64,000 nucleotides of DNA from Nocardioides agri (GTDB lineage: Bacteria; Actinomycetota; Actinomycetes; Propionibacteriales; Nocardioidaceae), in NCBI RefSeq assembly GCF_013778305.1, contig NZ_JACEIC010000002.1, positions 1,823,669-1,887,668 on the forward strand. The letters are read 5' to 3'. The notes beneath the pieces were generated by a model. That model saw nothing but the letters and a program-made list of their open reading frames with translations, ran no database searches and was not told the origin of the DNA. The translations under genes were made by a program, and so were the position numbers. Of the stretch, positions 35,669 to 44,203 are shown in pieces. The first letter of the stretch is position 1. Each line of letters begins with the position of its first letter.

Positions 35669-36339
35669 TCAACGAACGACTGCGGGTGCTGATCGTGGAC
35701 GACCACGAGGGCTTCCGGCGCGGGCTGGAGGCGATGCTGTCGGCGACCGACGGCGTCGAGGTCGTGGGGGCGGTGGAGGACGGGCGCGCGGCCGTCGACC
35801 TCGCCCTCGAGCTCCAGCCGGACGTGGTGCTGATGGACCTGCACATGCCGCGCCTCAACGGCATCGAGGCCACCGCCCAGATCGTGCAGTCCTCGCCGCA
35901 CATCGGCGTGCTGGTGCTGTCGATGATGGAGGACGAGGACTCGGTCTTCGCTGCTGTCCGCGCGGGCGCTCGGGGCTACCTGCTCAAGGGCGCGCGGCGC
36001 GGCGAGATCCGTCGGTCGATCGAGGCCGTCGGCTCGGGCGAGGTCATCTTCGGCCCCGGCATCGCCGAGCGGATGATGTCCTACTTCCGCACCGCGCGGA
36101 CCCGCCCGAGCGCCGAGGCCTTCCCCCAGCTGACCGAGCGGGAGCGCGTGGTGCTGGCGCGGATCGCCGAGGGCCTGGACAACGCGGAGATCGCGCGCGA
36201 GCTCGGGCTGTCGGTCAAGACGGTCCGCAACCACGCCAGCAACATCTTCGCCAAGCTGCAGGTCGCCCACCGGGCGCAGGCGATCGTCCTCGCCCGGGAG
36301 GCGGGCATCGACGTGTCCGACGCGCAGACTGCGCCCTAG
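35665..36339 (+). CDS. NarL/LuxR-family response regulator
   Basis: 224 aa. The receiver domain has the acidic pair in LIVDDHEGF, the phospho-acceptor Asp 58 in VLMDLHMPRLNG, and the Lys in GYLLKGARRGEI. The C-terminal LuxR helix-turn-helix reads LTERERVVLARIAEGLDNAE, then IARELGLSVKTVRNHASNI. ATG 35665 overlaps the kinase stop (ATGA), so it is the cognate partner. Its TAG stop shares CTAG with the stop of the convergent LCP gene. Target genes are not known. Confidence 0.94.
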   Translation: MINERLRVLIVDDHEGFRRGLEAMLSATDGVEVVGAVEDGRAAVDLALELQPDVVLMDLHMPRLNGIEATAQIVQSSPHIGVLVLSMMEDEDSVFAAVRAGARGYLLKGARRGEIRRSIEAVGSGEVIFGPGIAERMMSYFRTARTRPSAEAFPQLTERERVVLARIAEGLDNAEIARELGLSVKTVRNHASNIFAKLQVAHRAQAIVLAREAGIDVSDAQTAP

Positions 36340-37223
36340 CAGCCGCGGAGCCGGAAGTCGTCAGCAGCATCGGCACCGATCCGCCGCGCGGCCGGCGCGT
36401 CGACCAGCACGATGCTCGCACCGACCGCCGTCTCGTCCGGCGTGCCCGGCAACACGCAGGTCGTCACCTGCCCGGGCCGGACCCGGGTCACGGCCTGGGC
36501 GAGGCGGTAGACCTCCTGCGGCGACAGGTCGGTGTCGAAGCCGCGCAGCGCGGCGAGCGTGCCCCGCTCCAGGAAGCCCGGCTCGTCCTCGTGCGCGAGC
36601 AGGCCGCGCAGGAGCCCGAGCATGAGGAGCTGCTGGTTGGCCGACCTGGCGAAGTCACCGCTGCCGAACTGCTTGCGGGTGCGGGTGAAGTCCAGCGCCT
36701 CCTGAGCGTCGAAGGAGTTCAGCCCGGGGCGGACCTGCAATCCGGACGCGGGGTCGACGAACTCCTCGTCCACCCGGACGTCGACTCCGCCGATGGCGTC
36801 GACCATGTCCCGGAACCCGTCGAATCCGGCGAGGAGCACGTAGTCGGGCTGGATGCCCACGAGGTCCGCCACGATGTCGGCCAAGCCGTCGGGACCGATG
36901 TCTCCGTAGGCGGTGTTGATGCGGGCCGACTCGCCGGCCACGTCGACCCAGGCGTCTCGAGGAATGCCGATGCCGACCGCGCGGCCGCTCTCGAGGTCGA
37001 GGCCGACCAGCTGGATCGCATCCGTGTTCCCGCGGGTGACGTCCACGCCCGGGCGGGCGTCGGACCCCAGCACCAGGAGCCAGGCGGTGCCGCCGTCGAA
37101 GTCGACCCGCTTCGCCGACTCGACGTCGGTGAGGCTGATCGTGACGGGGTGCACGGTCGGCGCCGGCACGACCAGGCCGACGGCGGCGAGCACCACCGCG
37201 ACGCGGACGAGCTGCCGGATCAC
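36336..37223 (-). CDS. LytR-CpsA-Psr (LCP) family protein
   Basis: 295 aa, extracytoplasmic. One N-terminal membrane anchor (LVRVAVVLAAVGLVVPAPTV), then the LCP domain: LVLGSDARPGVDVTRGNTDA and IQLVGLD, GIPRDAWVDV (Arg for phosphate), INTAYGDIGPDG, YVLLAGFDGFRDMVDAIGGV, ALDFTRTRK. LCP enzymes transfer glycopolymers to peptidoglycan. GTG 37223 overlaps the upstream lipoprotein stop (GTGA). Last of three genes in a cell-surface operon. An LCP domain without the C-terminal LytR_C part. Confidence 0.9.
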   Translation of the reverse strand: MIRQLVRVAVVLAAVGLVVPAPTVHPVTISLTDVESAKRVDFDGGTAWLLVLGSDARPGVDVTRGNTDAIQLVGLDLESGRAVGIGIPRDAWVDVAGESARINTAYGDIGPDGLADIVADLVGIQPDYVLLAGFDGFRDMVDAIGGVDVRVDEEFVDPASGLQVRPGLNSFDAQEALDFTRTRKQFGSGDFARSANQQLLMLGLLRGLLAHEDEPGFLERGTLAALRGFDTDLSPQEVYRLAQAVTRVRPGQVTTCVLPGTPDETAVGASIVLVDAPAARRIGADAADDFRLRGC

Positions 37224-37846
37224 GAGACCTCCCCCGCCACGGCTGCGTCGCCCCGGCGCCGCACGTCGTACCCGAAGACGGACCACTCACCGTCCTGCTT
37301 CTCGAGGAGCAGCCGGCCGCGCAACGCGATCGGTCGGGTCTCCCCGCCCGGCAGCGTCGCCTCGAAGACGAGCCGTACGGCGGCGCTCGCGCCGATGACC
37401 TCGCCGTCCGGCGCGAGCAGCGACAGCCGGGCGTCGAGCTTGGTGGCTCGGACGGACTCGGCGTCGGCGAAGCCCGCGGCCGTGAGGATGTCGAGGTCGC
37501 GGGCGGCCTCCGGCACGAGGCCCTCGGAGAAGGAGTCGTAGGCGCGCACGAAGTCACCCCGCGGATAGGTGCCGAGGAACCCGTCCGCCACGTACTGCGA
37601 CAGCACGTCACCCACCTCGTCCTCCACCTCGGTGAGGGCCGCCCGGTCGAGGTCGTCCGCCCCGCTCACGGTCTCGAGCTGCAACGCGACCGACTCGGGC
37701 GGCTCGTGCTCGTCCGGGTCGCCCGCGTCCGTGCAGCCGGCCGTCGCCATGAGCAGCACCGCCAGTGCCGCGGCACCACGACGCGCGGGACGCGTCCCCG
37801 CTCCCCGCCGATCCGGGGAGTGCCGCCGGAGGGCCATGCCGCTCAT
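37220..37846 (-). CDS. Putative lipoprotein of a surface operon
   Basis: About 208 aa with a signal peptide ending in a lipobox-like LLMATAGC, so probably an exported lipoprotein. The mature part has a helical acidic segment (TEVEDEVGDVLSQYVADGFL) and a beta part ending RGRLLLEKQDGEWSVFGYDV, like NTF2/mce-associated folds. No firm family. Start codons are clustered (ATGs at 37837, 37846, 37849); the choice is uncertain. It is coupled to the LCP gene and follows the dimethylformamidase-like gene by about 26 nt. Confidence 0.75.
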   Translation of the reverse strand: MSGMALRRHSPDRRGAGTRPARRGAAALAVLLMATAGCTDAGDPDEHEPPESVALQLETVSGADDLDRAALTEVEDEVGDVLSQYVADGFLGTYPRGDFVRAYDSFSEGLVPEAARDLDILTAAGFADAESVRATKLDARLSLLAPDGEVIGASAAVRLVFEATLPGGETRPIALRGRLLLEKQDGEWSVFGYDVRRRGDAAVAGEVS

Positions 37847-37872
37847 CATGGCTGACGAGCACCAGAACCGCC

Positions 37873-39450
37873 TCAGCTCGCGTCCACGTAGTTGGCGACC
37901 GGAAGGTCGAACAGGTCGACGTTGGGTCGCGCCGGGTGGCGGTCGCCGACCGGTCCGTCGGCGTAGGCGCGCAGCACGTTCGCGGTGACGATCGAGACGA
38001 ACTCCCCGGCCGCCCGCCCGAGCGGGTGCTCGCACAGGTCGATCAGCGCGCACCCCCAGCGCAGCGTGCCGGCGGTGAACACACCGGCCCCGGACGGCGC
38101 CGTGTAGTAGACGGACTGGCTCGTCGTAGAGACGCCGCGACAGTCGTACGAGGTGTTGCTGAGCACCTGCAGCCGAGCCGGCGACGCCTCGTCGGGGTAG
38201 ACCCGGTCCGCCTCCGGCCCGACCAGCCCGGAGATCCTGTCGCCGGCGCGCAGGCCCGTCCCACGGAAGCCCCACCAGCCCGGCGCGGCGACCACGTAGT
38301 CCGCGTCGACGGGATAGCACTCGTACTGCATCCCGACCACGGCGTGCTCGGGGCGGGCGCTCGGCGCGTCCCGGAACCGTCCGGTGGCCTCGGCCGGCCG
38401 GGTCTCGCGCACCGGGTCGAGGTGGGCGTCGCTCCGGTAGCCCACGACGACCCGCGCCGGGCCGGTCGCCCGGTCCTCCAGGCGAACGCGCCAGTACATC
38501 GTGTTGGCGCCGAAGAAGGCGAGGTTGGTGCCGCTGTCGCGGGCGCCCTCGACGACGTCGCGCATCGTCGGCGTCCAGTACTCGTCGTGGCCCAGCGACG
38601 CGTAGCCGCGGGCGCCGTCCAGGACCCGGGGGTGCAGGTGGAGGTCGACGTTGGTGAAGTAGGACAGCGGGACGCCCGTCCACTCGGCTCGCACGACGAT
38701 CGGCAGCGCGGCCCGGCGGAAGTCGTTGGCGCCGGGCGGACCGTCGTACGGCCGGTCGAAGCTCACCGCCCAGCTCCGGCGATCGCCGGCCGGACCCTCG
38801 TAGAGGCTGTAGCCGCCCCACGTGTTGTAGGCCTGCCAGGTCGTGACAGGCGCGACCAGCGCGACCGTGCCGCGCGCGCTCTCCGAGCGCACGACGTACG
38901 GCAGGACCGTCTCCCACCCGGTGGTGGTGCGCAGCTTGACCACGTAGTAGCCGGGGCGCCAGTCGTCGGTCTCGACGCTCACGTCGGGCTGCCAGCGCGC
39001 GACGACCGTCCGGGTCTCCGCCGGGGCGAACACGCCGCGGGGCTGCACGCGCCCCGCCAACCGGCCGGAGCTCCAGACCCGGTGTCCCCATCCGCCTCGA
39101 TAGGCACCGATCCGGAAGACCGACACCCGGTAGGCGTCCTCGGTCGAGGACACCTTGAGCACGATCGGCTCGCCGGGCAGTCCGCTCGTACGGGTGGTGT
39201 AGCCCTCGATCTGACCGTCCTCCGACGGGTGGCGCACCCGCCAGTCGCCCGAGCCGGTCGGCCGGGCCGGTCCGTGGGGGTCAGCGGCCTGGGGCGCCGG
39301 GCCCGGCGCGCTGTCGGCCGTCGCCACCACCGCTCCGGACCGGGAGCCCCCGCGCGAGCCACCCCAGGGGCCGTCGCCGCCCTGCGTCACGACGATGCCG
39401 GCCACGGCCAGCGACGGCACGACCAGCGCCACACCCAGCGTCATCTTCAT
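37873..39450 (-). CDS. Secreted N,N-dimethylformamidase beta-subunit-like protein
   Basis: 525 aa. A short signal or anchor (MTLGVALVVPSLAVAGIVV) starts the protein. The body matches the dimethylformamidase large-subunit-like C-terminal domain of exported actinobacterial proteins: YVVKLRTTTGWETVLPYVV, YNTWGGYSLYEG, FDRPYD, then GHDEYWTPTMRD and FFGANTMYWRVR. A catalytic role is unproven; in this context (lipoprotein and LCP downstream) it may act on the envelope. ATG 39450 is the start nearest to the signal sequence. First gene of its operon. Confidence 0.83.
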   Translation of the reverse strand: MKMTLGVALVVPSLAVAGIVVTQGGDGPWGGSRGGSRSGAVVATADSAPGPAPQAADPHGPARPTGSGDWRVRHPSEDGQIEGYTTRTSGLPGEPIVLKVSSTEDAYRVSVFRIGAYRGGWGHRVWSSGRLAGRVQPRGVFAPAETRTVVARWQPDVSVETDDWRPGYYVVKLRTTTGWETVLPYVVRSESARGTVALVAPVTTWQAYNTWGGYSLYEGPAGDRRSWAVSFDRPYDGPPGANDFRRAALPIVVRAEWTGVPLSYFTNVDLHLHPRVLDGARGYASLGHDEYWTPTMRDVVEGARDSGTNLAFFGANTMYWRVRLEDRATGPARVVVGYRSDAHLDPVRETRPAEATGRFRDAPSARPEHAVVGMQYECYPVDADYVVAAPGWWGFRGTGLRAGDRISGLVGPEADRVYPDEASPARLQVLSNTSYDCRGVSTTSQSVYYTAPSGAGVFTAGTLRWGCALIDLCEHPLGRAAGEFVSIVTANVLRAYADGPVGDRHPARPNVDLFDLPVANYVDAS

Positions 39451-39773
39451 CTCGACCACCCGTCCCACGCGGCGTCGTTCGCGCCACCGCCGAGACGATG
39501 CGTCGCGGGAGCGTCCCGCCGCGTGAGGCGGCGGACCCATCTCTCCCGGGAAGAACGGGAACGCGGTCCCGAGTCCGGGCCTGGAGTCCCGGCCCCGGCG
39601 AGCCCAAGCCGCCCGAACCGAGGACGTCGCGAGGGACCGTCAAGTTACCTGCCGGTAGGATCCTTCTCACGTCGTACGGGACTGACGTCGGCTGAGCCTG
39701 GGAATAGGCTCACGGGCGCGCCCTGCGGCGTCGCTCGCACCCGACTGCCACCACTGAGGAAGTCACGCCCTCC
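39451..39773. other. Divergent intergenic region (323 bp)
   Basis: No gene seen. It must hold the promoters of the leftward surface operon and the rightward etfD-like gene. Near 39646 there is a TACC-N4-GGTA palindrome overlapping a TAGGAT hexamer (39656-39661). The remaining bases are GC-rich with short CCGGG-type repeats (39570-39600) and no recognisable RNA motif. The leader from 39661 to ATG 39774 is more than 100 nt. Confidence 0.6.
39646..39657. promoter_or_regulatory. TACC-N4-GGTA operator upstream of etfD-like gene
   Basis: TACCTGCCGGTA, preceded by GT and followed by GGAT, is a 4+4 inverted repeat with the same layout as the sites at 58805-58818 upstream of the FadE5-like gene. It overlaps the possible -10 TAGGAT. 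It fits a TetR-family repressor of fatty-acid genes. Confidence 0.5.
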
Positions 39774-42700
39774 ATGCAGACCTTCGCCATCGTCGTCTCG
39801 CTCGCGCTCACCGCCGTCACGGTGGTCGTGGTGACCCTGGCCGTCCGCCAGATGCTCGGCGTGCTCCGCCAGGGCCAGCCGGCGCTGGCGCGCACCGACG
39901 CCAAGGGCGCCCGCACCGCGACCATGCTCAAGGAGACGGTCCTGCACACGCGGATGCTCCAGTGGACCTGGATCGGGGTCCTGCACTGGTTCGTGTTCGC
40001 GGCGTTCATCTTCCTCAGCACCGCAGTGGCGGCGGCGTACTTCCAGCTCTTCAGCCCCGACTTCGCCTGGCCGCTGATCGGCCACTGGTACCCCTACGAG
40101 TGGTTCAGCGAGCTCATCGGCCTGCTGAGCACGATCGGCATCATCGCGCTGATCGTCTACCGCCAGGTGAAGCACCCCCGGCGGCTCGGGCGCGGCAGCC
40201 GCTTCTTCGGCTCGACCCAGTGGCAGGCCTACTTCGTCGAGTACCTCGCCCTGCTCGAGGGCAGCGCGATCCTCTTCGTCCGCGCGGCGGAGTGGCGCCT
40301 CGACGAGGAGGTCGGCCGCAGCCACTACCCGATCTCCTCGTGGATCGGCGACGGCCTCTACCCGTCGGCCCCGGGCGGCCTCGAGAACATCATCTACGGC
40401 GTCGCCCTGTTCAAGATCGCGCTGGCGATGGTCTGGCTGCTGGTCATCGCCCGCAACCTGACGATGGGCATCGCCTGGCACCGCTTCACCGCCTGGTTCA
40501 ACATCTGGTTCAAGCGTGAGGCCTCGGGCCGTACGGCGCTGGGCGCGGTCAAGCCGCTGACCTCCGCCGGCAAGCCGGTCACCCTCGACGACATCGAGGA
40601 CCTCGACGAGGACACCGTCCTCGGCGCCGGCACGATCCAGGACTTCAGCTGGAAGGGCATCCTCGACTTCACGACGTGCACGGAGTGCGGACGCTGCCAG
40701 TCGCAGTGCCCGGCCTGGAACACCGAGAAGCCGCTGTCGCCCAAGCTGCTGGTCATGGGCCTGCGCGAGGAGGCGTACGCCCACGCGGCCGCGCCCGCCG
40801 GGACCGAGCCGAAGGCGCTGGTCGGCAAGACCGACGCAGACACGGCTGCCGGGGCCGGCACGGACGTCACGGACTGGTTCTACAACCCCGCCGACGGCGA
40901 CTTCGTCATCGACGAGGACGTCCTCTGGTCGTGCACCTCCTGCGGCGCCTGCGTCCAGCAGTGCCCCGTCGACATCGAGCACGTCGACCACATCATCGAC
41001 ATGCGCCGCTACCAGGTGCTGGTCGAGTCGAACTTCCCCGCGGAGCTCAACGGTCTCTTCAAGGGGCTGGAGAACAAGGGCAACCCGTGGAACATGTCGC
41101 CGTCGGCCCGGATGGACTGGGCCAAGGGCCTCGACTTCGAGGTCAAGGTGGTCGGCGAGACCATCGAGTCGCTCGACGAGGTCGACTGGCTCTTCTGGGT
41201 AGGCTGCGCCGGCGCCTACGAGGACCGGGCGAAGAAGACGACCCGCGCCGTGGCCGAGCTGCTCGACATCGCGGGCGTCTCCTTCGGCGTGCTCGGCAAC
41301 GGCGAGACCTGCACCGGTGACCCCGCCCGCCGGGCCGGCAACGAGTTCGTGTTCCAGGGCCTCGCTCAGCAGAACGCCGAGACGTTCAAGGAGTACAAGG
41401 TCAAGAAGGTCGTCTCGACCTGCGCCCACTGCTTCAACACGCTCAAGAACGAGTACAAGGAGTTCGGGGTCGAGCTCGAGGTCGTGCACCACACCCAGCT
41501 GCTCAACCGGCTGGTGCGCGAGGGCAGGCTGACGCCGGTCCAGGACGGCGCGGGTGCCCACAAGCGCTCGATCACCTACCACGACCCCTGCTACATCGGT
41601 CGCCACAACGGCGTCTACACGCCGCCGCGGGAGCTGCTCCAGGTGCTCCCCGGCGCCGAGGTCGTCGAGATGGAGCGCAACTCGGAGCGGTCCTTCTGCT
41701 GCGGCGCCGGCGGTGCCCGGATGTGGATGGAGGAGAACCTCGGCGAGCGGATCAACCTCAACCGCACCAAGGAGGCCGTCGCCACCGGTGCCGACCAGAT
41801 CGCCGTCGGCTGCCCCTTCTGCCGGGTGATGCTCTCCGACGGCCTGACCGCCCAGCAGGCGAAGGGCGACGCCCGCGAGGAGGTCGAGGTCCTCGACGTC
41901 GCGCAGATGCTGCTCGCGTCGGTCAAGGGCGAGCAGGCGACCAAGCTCGCGCCGGGCGCCGGAGCGGCCGCGCCGGCCGCTGCGCCCGCCGCCCAGCCGG
42001 TCGAGACCAAGGCGGAGCCGGAGGCCGGCGACGACACGATCACCGAGGACACGGTCGTCGAGACCGCCGACGCCGGTCCGGCCGCGAAGGCCAGCGGCGG
42101 CTCGTCGCTCTTCGACGACGCCGGCTCGATGTTCGACGAGCCCGCGGCGACCGCGACCCCGGAGAAGGCGCCCGCCGAGGAGGCCGAGGCCGCGAAGCCC
42201 GCGTCCTCGGGTGGGTCGCTGTTCGACCTCGGCGGCGACGAGCCGCAGGCCGAGGAGAAGCCGGCTGAGGAGAAGGAGCCCGAGGAGAAGCCCGCTGCCA
42301 CCGGCGGTGGCTCGCTCTTCGACATCGCCGCCGACGAGCCGACCGCGCCCACCGAGGAGAAGCCTGCCGCTGAGCCTGTGCAGGCGGCCGCGACGCCGCA
42401 GGCCGACCTGGGGTCCAGCGGCTCGCTCTTCGACCTGGCCGCCCCGGAACAGCCCGAGGCCGCGCCGGCGCCGGAAGCCACGGCGGAGCCCGAGCCCGAG
42501 TCCGAGCCGGAGGCCCAGGCCGAGCCGAAGCCCGAGGTGGACCTCGGGTCCGGCGGCTCGCTGTTCGACAACGCCGCCCCTGCGCCGGAGTCGGAGCCGG
42601 AGTCAGCGCCGGAGCCCGAGCCCCAGCCCGAGCCGACGGCCGAGGACGAGCCCGCTGCCGCCGCGCCCGCGGCGGAGGCGGCCCCGGCGAACGCGATCCC

Positions 42701-43058
42701 CGAGAGCGGCTCGCTCTTCGACATCGCCGCCCCCGAGCCCGTCGTCGCCCCCGAGCCGGACGCGGAGACGCAGCCCGAGCCGGAGCCCGCGTCGACCCCG
42801 GAGCCGGCCGACGACGGCAGGCCCGACCCGGCCGCGCTGAGCGCCGCCGCGACGGCGGCCGCCAGCGGGGACCCCGAGCCGGAGCCCGAGGCAGCGGCCG
42901 AGCCCGAGGCCGAGCCTGAGCCCCAGGTCGAGCCGGAGCCTGAGCCGGAGCCCGCACCGGAGGAGAAGCCGAAGGCTCCCCCGGCCGCCAGCGGCGAGAC
43001 GCACCAGCCGAAGGCCGACGCGGACATCCACGGGGCGGGCTCGCTCTTCGACCTCTGA
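39774..43058 (+). CDS. EtfD-like membrane Fe-S oxidoreductase with SLFD-repeat tail
   Basis: 1094 aa. Residues 1-245 form five or six membrane helices of the NarI-like cytochrome b type. A ferredoxin domain has CTECGRCQSQCP (about 302) and CTSCGACVQQCPVD (about 387). Two CCG domains follow (CAHCFNTLKNEY; CYIGRHNGVY with CCGAGGARMW and CPFCRVML). This is the Rv0338c/EtfD layout, which passes electrons from ETF to menaquinone in beta-oxidation. From about residue 722 an Ala/Pro/Glu-rich disordered tail of about 370 residues carries eight S(L/M)FD motifs, the last one being the C-terminus GSLFDL. Ribosome site GAGGAAG. Function by family; the tail is unexplained. Confidence 0.92.
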   Translation: MQTFAIVVSLALTAVTVVVVTLAVRQMLGVLRQGQPALARTDAKGARTATMLKETVLHTRMLQWTWIGVLHWFVFAAFIFLSTAVAAAYFQLFSPDFAWPLIGHWYPYEWFSELIGLLSTIGIIALIVYRQVKHPRRLGRGSRFFGSTQWQAYFVEYLALLEGSAILFVRAAEWRLDEEVGRSHYPISSWIGDGLYPSAPGGLENIIYGVALFKIALAMVWLLVIARNLTMGIAWHRFTAWFNIWFKREASGRTALGAVKPLTSAGKPVTLDDIEDLDEDTVLGAGTIQDFSWKGILDFTTCTECGRCQSQCPAWNTEKPLSPKLLVMGLREEAYAHAAAPAGTEPKALVGKTDADTAAGAGTDVTDWFYNPADGDFVIDEDVLWSCTSCGACVQQCPVDIEHVDHIIDMRRYQVLVESNFPAELNGLFKGLENKGNPWNMSPSARMDWAKGLDFEVKVVGETIESLDEVDWLFWVGCAGAYEDRAKKTTRAVAELLDIAGVSFGVLGNGETCTGDPARRAGNEFVFQGLAQQNAETFKEYKVKKVVSTCAHCFNTLKNEYKEFGVELEVVHHTQLLNRLVREGRLTPVQDGAGAHKRSITYHDPCYIGRHNGVYTPPRELLQVLPGAEVVEMERNSERSFCCGAGGARMWMEENLGERINLNRTKEAVATGADQIAVGCPFCRVMLSDGLTAQQAKGDAREEVEVLDVAQMLLASVKGEQATKLAPGAGAAAPAAAPAAQPVETKAEPEAGDDTITEDTVVETADAGPAAKASGGSSLFDDAGSMFDEPAATATPEKAPAEEAEAAKPASSGGSLFDLGGDEPQAEEKPAEEKEPEEKPAATGGGSLFDIAADEPTAPTEEKPAAEPVQAAATPQADLGSSGSLFDLAAPEQPEAAPAPEATAEPEPESEPEAQAEPKPEVDLGSGGSLFDNAAPAPESEPESAPEPEPQPEPTAEDEPAAAAPAAEAAPANAIPESGSLFDIAAPEPVVAPEPDAETQPEPEPASTPEPADDGRPDPAALSAAATAAASGDPEPEPEAAAEPEAEPEPQVEPEPEPEPAPEEKPKAPPAASGETHQPKADADIHGAGSLFDL
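42101..43058 (+). repeat. Repeated GSLFD(L/I) motif region of etfD-like gene
   Basis: Eight copies of the motif S(L/M)FD with following acidic or hydrophobic residue lie at about 42101, 42122, 42213, 42308, 42420, 42556, 42706 and 43039. Four are followed by A-A or similar (GSLFDIAADE, GSLFDLAAPE, GSLFDNAAPA, GSLFDIAAPE). Linkers of 20-100 residues are Pro/Glu/Ala rich. Linker length varies, so the motif itself is what is conserved. Confidence 0.85.
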
Positions 43059-43103
43059 CCCGGGTGGTCCCAGGTGTGCGTGTCGCGCGCCTAATGTGTC
43101 CCT

Positions 43104-43595
43104 GTGAGCTACGGATTGCGTGACCTCGATGGGGTGCGCGTCGAACTGTGCGACGAGTGTGGCTTCGACGATCGCGGCCTAGGTCCGCTGCCTGCGGCGT
43201 TCGCCGAGGTCTATGCGTCACTCCAGCAGCTCGAACGCCATCCCGACGCTGGGCGCAGGCCGGAGGAGGAGACCTGGTCGGGCAGCGAGTACGCCGAGCA
43301 CTGCGTCGACGTCGCCGATCAGATTCTGGCTATCTGCGATCGCGCCGCCGGCCGCCCGGAATCGGCTTCCGTCGTGTCGCTCTCGCAGGCGGCCGCAGCC
43401 ACGGACGACTTGATGGGCGCCTTGTCTGCCACCCAGTGGGAGGCGGTGACAGACGGATGGCCGTTCGAGGTGCGTGTGCGGGGCGCCCTCATCCACTTGC
43501 TGCACGACCTCGAGCACCACGTCTTGGACGTCCGCCGCGGGTACGCCAAGCTTGCGCTCGCCGACGGTGTCGAGGTCGTCACCAGTCGCAGGTAG
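43104..43595 (+). CDS. DinB-like / mycothiol-dependent isomerase-like protein
   Basis: 163 aa with the four-helix DinB layout. Metal-site histidines appear in EYAEHCVDVADQ and IHLLHDLEHHVLDVRRGY. It opens with a CDECGF knuckle in MSYGLRDLDGVRVELCDECG. Actinobacterial DinB proteins often use mycothiol; the substrate is unknown. The GTG start follows TAATGT (43092-43097) by six bases, a leaderless layout. Codon use is less GC-biased than in its neighbours. Confidence 0.75.
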   Translation: MSYGLRDLDGVRVELCDECGFDDRGLGPLPAAFAEVYASLQQLERHPDAGRRPEEETWSGSEYAEHCVDVADQILAICDRAAGRPESASVVSLSQAAAATDDLMGALSATQWEAVTDGWPFEVRVRGALIHLLHDLEHHVLDVRRGYAKLALADGVEVVTSRR

Positions 43596-43700
43596 TGCAC
43601 CTGTCCTGATGGTGTTTCCTGCCGGCTGATGAGGCGGCCCGCGCGGATCGCCGACGGCGTTCGGGGGGCGGCACGCACTGTGCCGTACACCCACCTGCGC

Positions 43701-44132
43701 TCAGCCGCCCACCCACTCTGCGGTTCTGGGATCGCGCTTCCCGGCGAAGAACGTGTCCAGGACCTGCTGGAAGGCCGGCTCCGAGTCGGCAACGAGGGCG
43801 AACAGGGTCATCGAGGACCGCAGCTTCTCGTCATCCGGTGAACCCATGATCTCGCGAGCGGTCCGATCCGGATGAGCGAGGACTGCCCGCGCGGACTCGG
43901 CCAGTCGTGGACCCAGCAGGGGGTGAGCCACGTAGGCGCGAGCCTCATCGAGCGAGCCGATCGCATAGAACCGTGAGGTCGATGAGTGGCCCAGGCCGGC
44001 GATCTGCGGGAAGACGAACCAGATCCAATGGCTCGTCTTGCGGCCGGCGGTGAGCTCGGCCAACGCAGTCGCGTAGACGCCATCCGCCTGGGCCTCGACG
44101 AAGCGTTCCAGGCGGTAGGGGTCCACGCTCAC
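43701..44132 (-). CDS. DUF1810 family protein
   Basis: 143 aa, the typical length. The family sequence is clear: PYRLERFVEAQADGVYATAL, then GRKTSHWIWFVFPQIAGLG, FYAIGSLDEARAYVAHPLLG, and DDEKLRSSMTLFA. The end with FQQVLDTFFAGKRDPRT is conserved. Function unknown; structural work links the fold to calpastatin-like proteins by annotation only. GTG 44132 is chosen as the start nearest the conserved PYRLERF. Stands alone on minus between plus genes. Confidence 0.88.
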   Translation of the reverse strand: MSVDPYRLERFVEAQADGVYATALAELTAGRKTSHWIWFVFPQIAGLGHSSTSRFYAIGSLDEARAYVAHPLLGPRLAESARAVLAHPDRTAREIMGSPDDEKLRSSMTLFALVADSEPAFQQVLDTFFAGKRDPRTAEWVGG

Positions 44133-44203
44133 CTCACCGAGGCTACGGGACGGCGGCACGCAGGGCGTGGTGCCGGCTCAGGGGGACGACCCACACTGGA
44201 GGT

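Noticed and set aside
36336..36339. Frameshift between response regulator and LCP gene
   Set aside because: Both genes are complete. Their stop codons share the palindrome CTAG in convergent orientation, a normal compact arrangement.
41615..43027. 470-residue Ser/Gly/Ala-rich frame opposite the etfD tail
   Set aside because: It mirrors the low-complexity Glu/Pro/Ala tail of the plus gene and has no independent start signals.
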